From assembly GCF_000702265.1 (NCBI RefSeq), contig NZ_KL370881.1, positions 584,363 through 648,362 on the forward strand: a stretch of DNA of 64,000 bases, read 5' to 3'. This stretch comes from Butyrivibrio sp. NC2002 (lineage in GTDB: Bacteria > Bacillota > Clostridia > Lachnospirales > Lachnospiraceae). Within the stretch, counting starts at the first letter, position 1. Every line of letters begins with the position of its first letter. Below are positions 6,984-14,959 of this stretch, piece by piece. Under the pieces are notes generated by a model that worked only from the letters and a program-made list of their open reading frames with translations, did no database searches and was not told the DNA's origin. A program made the translations under genes and the position numbers.

Positions 6984-9900
6984 TCATCCAAGTATACTGA
7001 TTATCTGATCCCAATCTGCATTTCTGATCGCACTCTTTAGGGCCTCAAATCTCTCTTTTTCATCATCCGGCATTTTGTATTTTTCTATAGAATCAAGCAA
7101 CATGAGAATACTGTCATAGTCAAACATCTGGGCAATTTCCTTCATGGCAGTGTAGGCCTCCTTTAGCTTGTTGGGAGTGATTACTTCCTTTTCGGAATCG
7201 TCTTCAGCCTTTTCAAATATCTTTGCCAAAAGAGCTGTCGCTTCTCTGTACATTACAAGAAGCTTATCGGTATTTTTCTTAATGAAGCTTAAATCGCCTT
7301 CATTTCCTGCTTTTTCAAGGCTTTCTGCAAGATTTCCAAGCTCCATAAGACCTACAATTCTAGAAGAACTCTTAAGTGCATGAACCTTGGTTGTATAATT
7401 GCCGAAACTCTCAGAATCATAGTAATCCTTTATCTGCCTTGAATTATCCTGATATGAATCATAGTAGGATCGCAGGGCATCCATTAGTCCCTGAGACGAT
7501 CCGCAATTTGCTATTGCCTTTTTTATATCAAAGAGAGAAGAGTGCCTGATAATCTCCGGTATGATTTCTAAACTGTCATTTCCAACATCATCCTGCTCAG
7601 ATATTGTGGCCTTTTTTACCTTGTCCCCCGGAAGGAACTTGCAAATAATACCCTCAAGAATATCCGTTTGGATTGGCTTAGACAGATAATCTGTAAAGCC
7701 TGCATTTATATAGAAATCCCTTGATCCTGACACTGCATTGGCAGTAAGGGCAATTATCGGAAGGTCTCCATCGATGGTCTTATCCTTCTTAATCTCTGAA
7801 AGAGTCTCTATACCGTCCTTTCCCGGCATTCTGTGATCAAGGAAGACCATGTCATATTTCTTTTGCCTCATCATCATAAGACATTCATCACCGCTTTGAG
7901 CTGTATCGATCTTAACGAGAGTTTTTTTAAGTAGGTTCTTAATAACAGTGAGATTTATCTCAGTGTCGTCAACTACCAGAATCTCAGCATCAGGCGCTGT
8001 AAAGCTTTCCTTATATTCTTTTCTGACGGATATGGATCTCTTGAGGGCTGTATCGTAGTCTCCAAGCGGTTCAGCGTCAATTATCTTCTGGGTAATATCA
8101 AAGTAAAAATCAGACCCTTCGCCGTAAACGCTGTCTACTTTAAGTTCACTTCCCATCATTTTAAGAAGGCGCTGAGTTATGGGCATGCCAAGTCCTGTTC
8201 CTTCAATCGACCTGTTTCTCTTTTCCTCAATTCTCTCAAAAGCTGAAAAGAGCTTAGGAAGATCCTCTTCTTTGATGCCTATTCCAGTGTCTTTAACAGA
8301 ATAGCGCAAAATGATATCATCATCATCTATCCTTGTTATATCAACAGATAGGGTTATGCTGCCTTTTTCCGTGTATTTAACTGCGTTGGTGAGAATGTTT
8401 GTTGCTACCTGCTTGAGCCTTATTTCATCCCCATATAAAAGGTGCGGAATCTTAGGATCCACCTTTACTACAAGCTCCAGGTTTTTATCATCAGCCCGTT
8501 TCTTGATCATGTTGACAAGATCATTAAGAATAGACGCCACATCATATTCAACCGGAACAATCTCCATCTTTCCGGCTTCAATCTTGGAAAAATCAAGGAT
8601 ATCGTTAATAATGCCCAGTAGAGAATTACCGGCGCTTCTGATGGCTTCGGCATATTCTAAAATACTATCCTCTGTACTTTCCCTAAGGATCATTTCATCC
8701 ATTCCCAGCACTGCATTTATCGGTGTTCTGATTTCGTGGGACATATTGGATAAAAAGGCGCTCTTTGCTTCATTGGCAGCCTGGGCATCCTCAACTGCCT
8801 CAACGAGCTCGCCTGTCACGGCTTTTAAGAAGTGCGAGAGTCTCTCGGAAAGAGGGATGAAATCATCATGATGATGAGTAACAGTCTGCTTTATTAATAT
8901 GTGGGACTTTTCTGTTCCCAGTCCTTCTCTCATTCCTGTGGCAACAAGCGCACTGTTCAATATGCCGCCCTGTCCTTTGTATCTGTAAATTTCACCCATG
9001 CCAAGAATGGGAAGAGGCTCCTCGTCTCTTCCTTCACTATAAAAATCAAACTCCAGATGATAATCGCTCTGAAGAAAAATAATTCGGTTGCCACAAATAA
9101 CTAAAGAGAGTGCTTCAGGGCCAAAACCAGCCATTCGCATGGCAGCATTTTTTGTCCCATTTAAAATGTCATCATACTCGCCATAGGAAAACCTTACCTT
9201 CTCACCGGGCAGTATATCTGCTTCAAGGTAAACCTCTCCATTTTCGCCAAAACCTGATGGAGTCCTTCCCATGAACACACCGTTTCTTTTAACAATAAGG
9301 GGGAATTCACAGATATTATGGACAAACATTTTGTCCGGCTTAACTCCAAGATATTTTTCATAAATATCTGTAGATTTCATGTCGTCTATTGTAAATACAG
9401 TAGTTCTGCCGTCATTGGTTATATTGCAGGCGCATACGTCCATCTCTTTGCCAACAGGTTCCCAGCCAAAGAGATAATCACAATAAACATATAAATCTTT
9501 ACCGGAGTAGACTATTACCGAAACTCCCGGCCCCACATTTCCCTGACCTATAACTACGGTGTCATTATTACTTCCTACAAAATCGTTTAAATTTTCAACT
9601 GAGTTGGCATTGGCGATTGCCCCATATATTGGGACATCCTCAAGACCTTTAGAGAGCTCATCAATAAATAATGATGCAGAAGCTTTTATCCTGGCAAAAT
9701 AAATCTCGACTGCCTTTACATTTGGAATCTGTAAAATATTCTCTCTAAGCTTTCTGGAATAAAATAAGACATCGTCAACCAGAGTATCTGAATTTCTGTC
9801 AAAGTTTTTGTAAAAAGAGGTAATATTTGCCTCCCTAACAAATGTAAAGCTGATGATAATAAGACTTTCAACATGATAAAAGGGCAGAATGCCTCCTGCA

Positions 9901-10100
9901 GACATTCCTATGGTTTCCAAATTACTAAAACTGGTATTAAGTATTCTTTGAAGCTCGGCTATATCTTCTTCCGGATTATTGGCAAACATGATTTCAGCCA
10001 CAACTTTTTTATATTCGATGTCAGAAGTTGCTTTTATAAACCCCGGGAGCTCTTTCTTGAATTCCTCCAAGTTCTTTACAATCAGCTTTTTTTGAACCAT
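6984..10100 (-). CDS. FIST-domain hybrid sensor histidine kinase (HK-REC-Hpt)
   Basis: Soluble hybrid kinase of about 1038 residues. Order, numbered from the GTG 12 nt upstream of the chosen ATG: FIST_N and FIST_C sensory domains (about 40-390), HisKA with His 459 (SNMSHEIRTPINAVLG), HATPase (N-box about 572, DTGIGI about 608, GTGLGM about 638), receiver domain with Asp 759 (MVFLDHRMPG), Hpt with His 911 (KVHALKSSSR), and a conserved helical tail (about 980-1042). No membrane segment is seen, so it should sense a cytoplasmic small ligand; FIST domains are proposed to bind amino acids or similar molecules. Transcribed alone. It is a close paralogue, from HisKA on, of the kinase at 59213. The first start codon is ambiguous (GTG 10112 or ATG 10100). 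Confidence 0.9.
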   Translation of the reverse strand: MVQKKLIVKNLEEFKKELPGFIKATSDIEYKKVVAEIMFANNPEEDIAELQRILNTSFSNLETIGMSAGGILPFYHVESLIIISFTFVREANITSFYKNFDRNSDTLVDDVLFYSRKLRENILQIPNVKAVEIYFARIKASASLFIDELSKGLEDVPIYGAIANANSVENLNDFVGSNNDTVVIGQGNVGPGVSVIVYSGKDLYVYCDYLFGWEPVGKEMDVCACNITNDGRTTVFTIDDMKSTDIYEKYLGVKPDKMFVHNICEFPLIVKRNGVFMGRTPSGFGENGEVYLEADILPGEKVRFSYGEYDDILNGTKNAAMRMAGFGPEALSLVICGNRIIFLQSDYHLEFDFYSEGRDEEPLPILGMGEIYRYKGQGGILNSALVATGMREGLGTEKSHILIKQTVTHHHDDFIPLSERLSHFLKAVTGELVEAVEDAQAANEAKSAFLSNMSHEIRTPINAVLGMDEMILRESTEDSILEYAEAIRSAGNSLLGIINDILDFSKIEAGKMEIVPVEYDVASILNDLVNMIKKRADDKNLELVVKVDPKIPHLLYGDEIRLKQVATNILTNAVKYTEKGSITLSVDITRIDDDDIILRYSVKDTGIGIKEEDLPKLFSAFERIEEKRNRSIEGTGLGMPITQRLLKMMGSELKVDSVYGEGSDFYFDITQKIIDAEPLGDYDTALKRSISVRKEYKESFTAPDAEILVVDDTEINLTVIKNLLKKTLVKIDTAQSGDECLMMMRQKKYDMVFLDHRMPGKDGIETLSEIKKDKTIDGDLPIIALTANAVSGSRDFYINAGFTDYLSKPIQTDILEGIICKFLPGDKVKKATISEQDDVGNDSLEIIPEIIRHSSLFDIKKAIANCGSSQGLMDALRSYYDSYQDNSRQIKDYYDSESFGNYTTKVHALKSSSRIVGLMELGNLAESLEKAGNEGDLSFIKKNTDKLLVMYREATALLAKIFEKAEDDSEKEVITPNKLKEAYTAMKEIAQMFDYDSILMLLDSIEKYKMPDDEKERFEALKSAIRNADWDQIISILG

Positions 10101-10394
10101 ATACCACTTCACCCTTTATTTTTCAAAAAACACAGTGTTGATAATATCATATCGTATAACTGATAAGTGTTCATGACTCATTATAACATTATAAGGTAGT
10201 TCCTGCCGACTGTTTTATTCTGATACAAAGTCGTGTCCGACGCTTTTGGCAGTGAAAAGAAGAGACCAAAAGACTCAAGGACGTTATCAACGAAAAGAGT
10301 GCCGATACCAGAAACAATGATTTTACAGTTACTCAGGAAACGAATTTGCTGATATGCAGATATGAGACAATATGAAGTGTTATTCTAAAAGACA
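10101..10394. other. Intergenic, possible coding remnant
   Basis: No intact gene. Bases 10213-10233 are the reverse complement of 6508-6526 apart from a 2-nt insertion. A short open stretch around 10277-10376 (KDVINEKSADTRNNDFTV) has protein-like composition but no start or ribosome site, so it may be a decayed gene. Confidence 0.3.
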
Positions 10395-10424
10395 TTGACG
10401 CAAAGATCCATTAATGACTATAAT
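10395..10424 (+). promoter_or_regulatory. Sigma-A type promoter for leader and GNAT-RsgA gene
   Basis: TTGACG (10395-10400), an 18-nt spacer and TATAAT (10419-10424) form a near-consensus vegetative promoter. Transcription should start near 10431, giving a leader of about 250 nt that contains a short ORF and a terminator before the main gene. Confidence 0.7.
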
Positions 10425-10465
10425 TATTTAGATATAAAAATACTAAGGAAAGAGAGGTAATCATA

Positions 10466-10531
10466 ATGTGTGTTGTTAAAAGAGAGATTGTAAATGTAAA
10501 TAGTATGATGACCTCGGTTTCTGCCCTTTAA
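10466..10531 (+). CDS. 21-residue leader peptide
   Basis: ATG 10466 to TAA 10531 encodes MCVVKREIVNVNSMMTSVSAL (21 residues; first 20 are MCVVKREIVNVNSMMTSVSA). A strong ribosome site (AGAGAGG) lies about 10 nt upstream, and the promoter is about 40 nt upstream. The ORF ends 28 nt before a terminator hairpin and about 150 nt before the GNAT-RsgA gene. That layout is the one used for ribosome-mediated attenuation of genes induced by translation inhibitors or amino-acid shortage. The codons give no strong single-amino-acid run, which favours stalling by a drug or by the nascent peptide over simple amino-acid attenuation. Confidence 0.55.
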   Translation: MCVVKREIVNVNSMMTSVSAL

Positions 10532-10558
10532 ATCTTATAGGGATAAATGTTATGACTT

Positions 10559-10591
10559 TTAACCGTGGCATATTTGTCGCGGTTTTCTTTT
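10559..10591 (+). terminator. Attenuator terminator in the GNAT-RsgA leader
   Basis: Arms AACCGTG (10561-10567) and CGCGGTT (10578-10584) form a seven-pair hairpin followed by a T-rich tract (TTTTCTTTT). It lies between the leader peptide and the coding sequence on the same transcript, so it should stop most transcripts unless disrupted. A second T-rich, G/C-containing segment (GGGCGGTTTCCGTT, 10600-10614) downstream could offer alternative pairing. Confidence 0.6.
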
Positions 10592-10682
10592 GCTCGTTTT
10601 GGGCGGTTTCCGTTAAATAAGATCTCCATACTATCAACCCGATTTGAATATTGATCATGCTAAGATAAAAGGAGACAACAAA

Positions 10683-12266
10683 TTGAATAATATTATTATC
10701 CGAAAAGAAACAAGAGAAGACTATCATAATACTGAACTTATGACCCTGCGTGCATTCTGGAATCTGCACGGTCCTGGATGCAATGAGCACTTACTGGTAA
10801 ACAAGCTTCGAACTGATGACGAATATTTGCCAAAGCTTAGCCGTGTGGCAGAACTTGACGGAAAAGTAGTAGGGGCTATTTTTTATTCTAGGGCCAAGGT
10901 GGTAGATGGCGATGAAGAGCATGAGGTATTAACATTCGGACCACTTGCTGTGGAACCTACGTGCTGTAATATGGGAATAGGAGCGCTTCTTTTAAAAGAA
11001 ACTCTGTCTTTAGCAAAGGAAGCAGGATATAAGGGAATTGTGATCTGCGGCGAACCGGGATATTATCCAAAGCACGGATTTAAGACATGCGATCAATATG
11101 ATATCCACCATCCCATATTTGGAAATACAGATGCCTTTATGGCACTTCCACTTAATGATGGTTTTGAAGATGTTCATGGATATTTTTACGAGGCTCAGGT
11201 ATTTGAAACGTGTGAGGACGAAAAGGAAATAGAAGAATTTACCAAGAATTTTCCCTATTACAAACCATTAAAGCTCTCCTGCCAGTGGCTACATGTTGAA
11301 AAACTAGGAAAAATTTCGGAGGTAGGCAAAAACAGTTATAAGATAAAGTTCTGGGAGCAGGAATTGCCGGCTAAGCTTAAGGGAAGTTTCTATGAGGAAG
11401 ATTCTTATAAGCTCCCTGTTGTAGGTGACTATGTGACATTTTTGTACAATAGGCATGGAGACTGCACAATTCTTTCTGTCTGTGAGAGACAAAGTTTTTT
11501 GCAAAGACCTGATCAGGCTAAGACCGGAGTTATGCAATATATGGCAGCTAATGTAGATTATCTTTTTATCGTCACATCACTTAATGAGGACTATAGCTAT
11601 AATCGTATAGCAAGATACGTAAGTATTGCAATTGCCGGCGGAGCAGAGCCGGTTGTAATCCTGACAAAATCAGATCTTTGCAACAATCCCGGAAGATATG
11701 TACGTGAAGTGGAACAGATATCAGATAAAGTGCGAGTCCATGCAATCTCTGCCATGTACGGTATTGGCAATGAGGAACTACAAGAGTACATGACACCCGG
11801 AATCACTATATGCCTGATGGGCTCATCCGGCGCAGGGAAATCGACGCTGATCAATTCCATTACAGGGAAAGATATCATGAAAACATCTACGATCAGAGAA
11901 GATGATGGTAAGGGAAGACACACAACCACATACCGTAAGTTGATCGAACTACCAAGAGGTGTAACTCTTATAGATACTCCGGGTATGCGTGAAGTTGGTA
12001 TGGCAAATGTGCAGGAAGGGATTGATGAGACTTTTTCAGATATCGTTAATCTGGAGAGCCGATGCAAATTCAGTAATTGCAGGCATGATACAGAACCCGG
12101 CTGTGCAATTAAGGCGGCCATTGCAAGCGGGGAATTATCTTTAGAAAGGTATGAACTGTATAAAAACCTGGGCAGGGAAAACACCAACAATCATGCTATG
12201 AAAAAGCAAATTTCCAAGTGGGCAAAGGCCTATAAGAAGAGCAACAAGAGAAATATGTGGGACTGA
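10683..12266 (+). CDS. GNAT acetyltransferase - RsgA GTPase fusion
   Basis: About 527 residues from TTG 10683, chosen because AAAAGGAG is 8 nt upstream; an upstream TTG at 10644 lacks a site. Residues 1-185 are a GNAT N-acetyltransferase (FGPLAVEPTCCNMGIGALLL is the acetyl-CoA loop, then YYPKHGF). Residues about 205-527 are a full circularly permuted RsgA-type GTPase: OB-like region, G4 TKSD (328-331), G1 GSSGAGKST (380-388), G3 DTPG (431-434) and the zinc motif C461, C466, H468, C474. RsgA matures the 30S subunit on the ribosome. The fusion suggests acetylation of a ribosomal or translation-linked target. Promoter, leader peptide and terminator upstream point to induction by ribosome stress. 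Two paired activities in one chain is the odd feature; no frameshift is needed. Confidence 0.9.
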   Translation: MNNIIIRKETREDYHNTELMTLRAFWNLHGPGCNEHLLVNKLRTDDEYLPKLSRVAELDGKVVGAIFYSRAKVVDGDEEHEVLTFGPLAVEPTCCNMGIGALLLKETLSLAKEAGYKGIVICGEPGYYPKHGFKTCDQYDIHHPIFGNTDAFMALPLNDGFEDVHGYFYEAQVFETCEDEKEIEEFTKNFPYYKPLKLSCQWLHVEKLGKISEVGKNSYKIKFWEQELPAKLKGSFYEEDSYKLPVVGDYVTFLYNRHGDCTILSVCERQSFLQRPDQAKTGVMQYMAANVDYLFIVTSLNEDYSYNRIARYVSIAIAGGAEPVVILTKSDLCNNPGRYVREVEQISDKVRVHAISAMYGIGNEELQEYMTPGITICLMGSSGAGKSTLINSITGKDIMKTSTIREDDGKGRHTTTYRKLIELPRGVTLIDTPGMREVGMANVQEGIDETFSDIVNLESRCKFSNCRHDTEPGCAIKAAIASGELSLERYELYKNLGRENTNNHAMKKQISKWAKAYKKSNKRNMWD

Positions 12267-12294
12267 AGGAGAATATAGAAAGGGAGTAGCTGAT

Positions 12295-13173
12295 ATGCAT
12301 TTTGTTGATGCAAAAGGAATACTAACCACAAATGGAGGGCGCTGTGGCATGAACATCTACCGCGGATGCAGTCATGGCTGTATATATTGTGATAGCAGAA
12401 GCAAGTGTTATCAGTTTACGCACCCTTTCGAAGATATTGAAGTTAAGCAGAATGCTCCGCAGCTTTTGGAAAAGGCGCTGAGATCAAAAAGACGAAAGTG
12501 TATGATCGGTACGGGCTCAATGTCAGATCCATATATGCATATCGAGGAAGAGCTAGGGCTTACAAGGAGATGTCTGGAGATTATCCTGCAATATGACTTC
12601 GGGCTTGCTATACAGACAAAATCTGATCGTATCCTTCGGGATATTGACATTTTGGATGAGATTAACCGCTCTGCAAAGTGTGTGGTACAGATGACCCTTA
12701 CGACATATGATGATGACTTGTGTAAAAAAATTGAACCAAATGTTTGTAACACAAAGAGGCGGATAGAAGTGCTTGAAGAGATGCAGAAAAGGGGCATTCC
12801 AACAGTTGTATGGATGACCCCGATTCTGCCCTTCATCAATGATACTGAAGAAAACATTACATCTATTCTGAATGAGTGCGTCCGGGTAGGAGTAAAAGGC
12901 ATTATAGATTTTGGAATGGGATTGACGCTTAGAGATGGTGACAGGGAATATTATTATGCAGCGCTTGATAAGTACTTTCCGGGAATGAAGGAACGCTATA
13001 TCAAAAAATATGGAAATGCCTATGAACTACCAAGTCCAAAAGCCCGGGAACTGACTGAGGTATTCCGAAAAATCTGTAAGGCAAATGGGATTATGTCAAG
13101 CCCGGAGGATTGTTTTCGCTTTATAAATGACCTGCCGGAGAAATATTCGCAGATGAGTATTTTTGACCTGTAA
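12295..13173 (+). CDS. SPL-family radical SAM protein
   Basis: 292 residues with a radical SAM cluster motif C-x3-C-x2-C at Cys 25, 29 and 32 (RGCSHGCIYCDSR), followed by a TIM-barrel-like region (GTGSMSDPYMHIE, LAIQTKSDRILRD). These features match the SplB-like 'DNA repair photolyase' group, which includes spore photoproduct lyase but also uncharacterised members. It starts 29 nt after the GNAT-RsgA stop and is probably co-transcribed. Its substrate is unknown; true spore photoproduct lyase activity should not be assumed. Confidence 0.8.
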   Translation: MHFVDAKGILTTNGGRCGMNIYRGCSHGCIYCDSRSKCYQFTHPFEDIEVKQNAPQLLEKALRSKRRKCMIGTGSMSDPYMHIEEELGLTRRCLEIILQYDFGLAIQTKSDRILRDIDILDEINRSAKCVVQMTLTTYDDDLCKKIEPNVCNTKRRIEVLEEMQKRGIPTVVWMTPILPFINDTEENITSILNECVRVGVKGIIDFGMGLTLRDGDREYYYAALDKYFPGMKERYIKKYGNAYELPSPKARELTEVFRKICKANGIMSSPEDCFRFINDLPEKYSQMSIFDL

Positions 13174-13334
13174 AGGCTGCTAAACAGACACTGGGAAAAG
13201 AATGAGTTAACCGGTTTTTGCCACTATCTATATCAGACTATTGATAATATGATAACAGCATAAGATATCTTATTTAGAAAAATGACGTACTTATAAATCT
13301 ATCATATTGTCAGGAAGAAATGAGGGTTACAACT

Positions 13335-14405
13335 ATGAATAAATTAACAGATTGGGTCATAAATAAGATTAAAAGCGAATACAAAGAAGATGTCGCCCTG
13401 CTTCTGGCGCTGCATGGACATAACACGGCAGATGACGGGCATGGTCTATGCTTTGACTATTTTGTTCCGGCAAATGAGAGAGGTAACGAACTTGCAGAAA
13501 CATTCATTATTGATGGAGTGGGGCATGACCTTTATCCCCGTTCATGGGAACGATTAGAGGAATCGGTGCAGATGAATGACATGCCTATTATCCTGGACGG
13601 TGCAGAAATCCTGTATGCACGCTCTGATGAAGATAGAGAAAGGTTTCTTAATCTTAAAAAGAGACTTCAGGATAATCTCCATGATCCAAAATTTGTTTAT
13701 GGAAAAGCGCTGGAATATATGGATAAAGCGCTTGAAATATATCGCATACTTATCTTTGAGGACAGCCTTTATAGAGTGCGTTCGGAAGTTGGGTATATCC
13801 ATTATGAATTGACAAGGGCTGTGGCAGTTATGAATCACACCTATGCGGAAGAGCCGATATTTAGCACCAAACAGGCTTACAACGATGATCCTGATAGTCG
13901 TATGTATCACTGCCCTATGATGAAGCAGGTTCCGGATGGCTTTTTTGAAAATGCTTCTCGCCTTTTAACTGAGAATGATCCCGAGAGGATTAAGGAAGTG
14001 ATCTATTCTTTGCTTAAAGCGACCAGAAAATTCATATTGGAAAGAGAACCTGCAAAAGAGCCCAAAGTCATGGATGAAGCCAACTACAAAAACTTTTCTG
14101 ACTGGTACCGTGAGATGAGTCTTACATGGCGCAGGATCCGTTACTTCTGTGATAATGATATGAAAGAGCCTGCCTTTTGTGATGCTCAGTACCTTCAGGA
14201 AGAATTATTGTATATAACGCAGGAGTATCACATTGAGGAGATGAACCTGCTTGATTCTTATGACTACAATAATTTGTCCGGATTAAAAGAGAGGGCAAAT
14301 GACTTGGAAAATCGAATCCTTGAAATACTTGCAGGTCACAGTGCACCGGAAAATAGTTATGGATCAATAGAAGAGTTTCTTAAGATCAGAGGCCAGGATA
14401 TATGA
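13335..14405 (+). CDS. Nucleotidyltransferase-like protein with altered active site
   Basis: About 356 residues; ATG 13335 follows GAGGG at good spacing, and ATG 13320 is an alternative start. I do not recognise a named family with certainty. The N-terminus (VALLLALHGHNTADDGHGLCFDYFVP, given as residues about 22-47) has the layout of a nucleotidyltransferase fold, where a G-S motif and an acidic D-x-D are expected, but the usual G-S and D-x-D pair are not evident. The rest is largely helical (EYMDKALEIYRILIFEDSL, EVIYSLLKATRKFIL). It overlaps the next gene by 4 nt (ATGA), so they are coupled. Predicted cytoplasmic. Confidence 0.6.
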   Translation: MNKLTDWVINKIKSEYKEDVALLLALHGHNTADDGHGLCFDYFVPANERGNELAETFIIDGVGHDLYPRSWERLEESVQMNDMPIILDGAEILYARSDEDRERFLNLKKRLQDNLHDPKFVYGKALEYMDKALEIYRILIFEDSLYRVRSEVGYIHYELTRAVAVMNHTYAEEPIFSTKQAYNDDPDSRMYHCPMMKQVPDGFFENASRLLTENDPERIKEVIYSLLKATRKFILEREPAKEPKVMDEANYKNFSDWYREMSLTWRRIRYFCDNDMKEPAFCDAQYLQEELLYITQEYHIEEMNLLDSYDYNNLSGLKERANDLENRILEILAGHSAPENSYGSIEEFLKIRGQDI

Positions 14406-14659
14406 AATATCGAAATGCGAAAGAGCTTTTTCCCGATGAACTCCTAAAGGAAATCCAGAAATATACTTCAGGTGAGATGATATATATACCGGAGAAATCT
14501 GAGAAAAAAAGCTGGGGAGAAAAATCGGGAGCAAGGGATTTTTATGTAAAAAGAAATGCTGACATAAGAGCTAAGCATAGTGCGGGAAAATCCATACAGG
14601 ACCTTGCGGATGAGTACGGATTATCCCATGATTCTGTCAGAAGAATCTTGTATAAATAA
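14402..14659 (+). CDS. CD3324-like small HTH protein
   Basis: 85 residues. The N-terminal half (MKYRNAKELFPDELLKEIQKY, EMIYIPEKS) and the C-terminal helix-turn-helix (KSIQDLADEYGLSHDSVRRIL) match the CD3324 family, related to Mor-type activators. It starts inside the stop of the preceding gene. A perfect 12-bp stem follows the gene at 14719-14752. Probably a transcription regulator of its own operon; no experimental role is known to me. Confidence 0.7.
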   Translation: MKYRNAKELFPDELLKEIQKYTSGEMIYIPEKSEKKSWGEKSGARDFYVKRNADIRAKHSAGKSIQDLADEYGLSHDSVRRILYK

Positions 14660-14718
14660 TTTTTTTGATCGGACTGTGAAAAAACACTATAAAAATCAGG
14701 ATGAAAAAGTTAACATTA

Positions 14719-14752
14719 TGATGTAAGGGAAAAATTCTTATCCCTTACATCA
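14719..14752 (+). terminator. Hairpin after the CD3324-like gene
   Basis: Perfect 12-bp stem TGATGTAAGGGA (14719-14730) / TCCCTTACATCA (14741-14752) with a 10-nt loop. The T-tract after it is weak, so it may be a terminator or a stabilizing 3' structure. Confidence 0.5.
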
Positions 14753-14785
14753 TATTGTTTTAGAAGGTTTTTTTGGAAAAGGTGT

Positions 14786-14950
14786 TGTTGATTATGTCAA
14801 TGGAGGCGGAGGATCGGGAGATGTCCACTGAAGATGGGAACAGGATATACAGATCGTCTCAGGGCAGCCGATGAAAAAGGCGCTCTCGATCATGAGCAGC
14901 TTAAGCTCAGCGCAAAGAGAATATTAAATACTATTTTGAAGTTTGACTAG
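14786..14950 (+). pseudogene. Remnant of a gene 3' end
   Basis: Two frames show protein-like fragments. VDYVNGGGGSGDVH ends at a stop at about 14830, and a +1-shifted frame reads GTGYTDRLRAADEKGALDHE and on through AKRILNTILKFD to a stop at 14950. There is no start codon or ribosome site. The second fragment resembles the C-terminal end of GH3-type glycosidases, so this is probably a decayed gene tail. The match is by eye and weak. Confidence 0.3.
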
Positions 14951-14959
14951 GAGAGATGG

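Noticed and set aside
8311..8871. 186-codon frame opposite the FIST kinase
   Set aside because: Antisense to the HisKA/HATPase region, whose motifs are clear on the other strand; no ribosome site.
11597..12190. 197-codon frame opposite GNAT-RsgA
   Set aside because: Antisense to the G1, G3 and zinc motifs of RsgA; no own initiation signals.
12295..13173. Spore photoproduct lyase proper
   Set aside because: Motif spacing fits the SPL-like family, but adjacent sporulation genes and SPL-specific features are not seen, so only the broader family is called.
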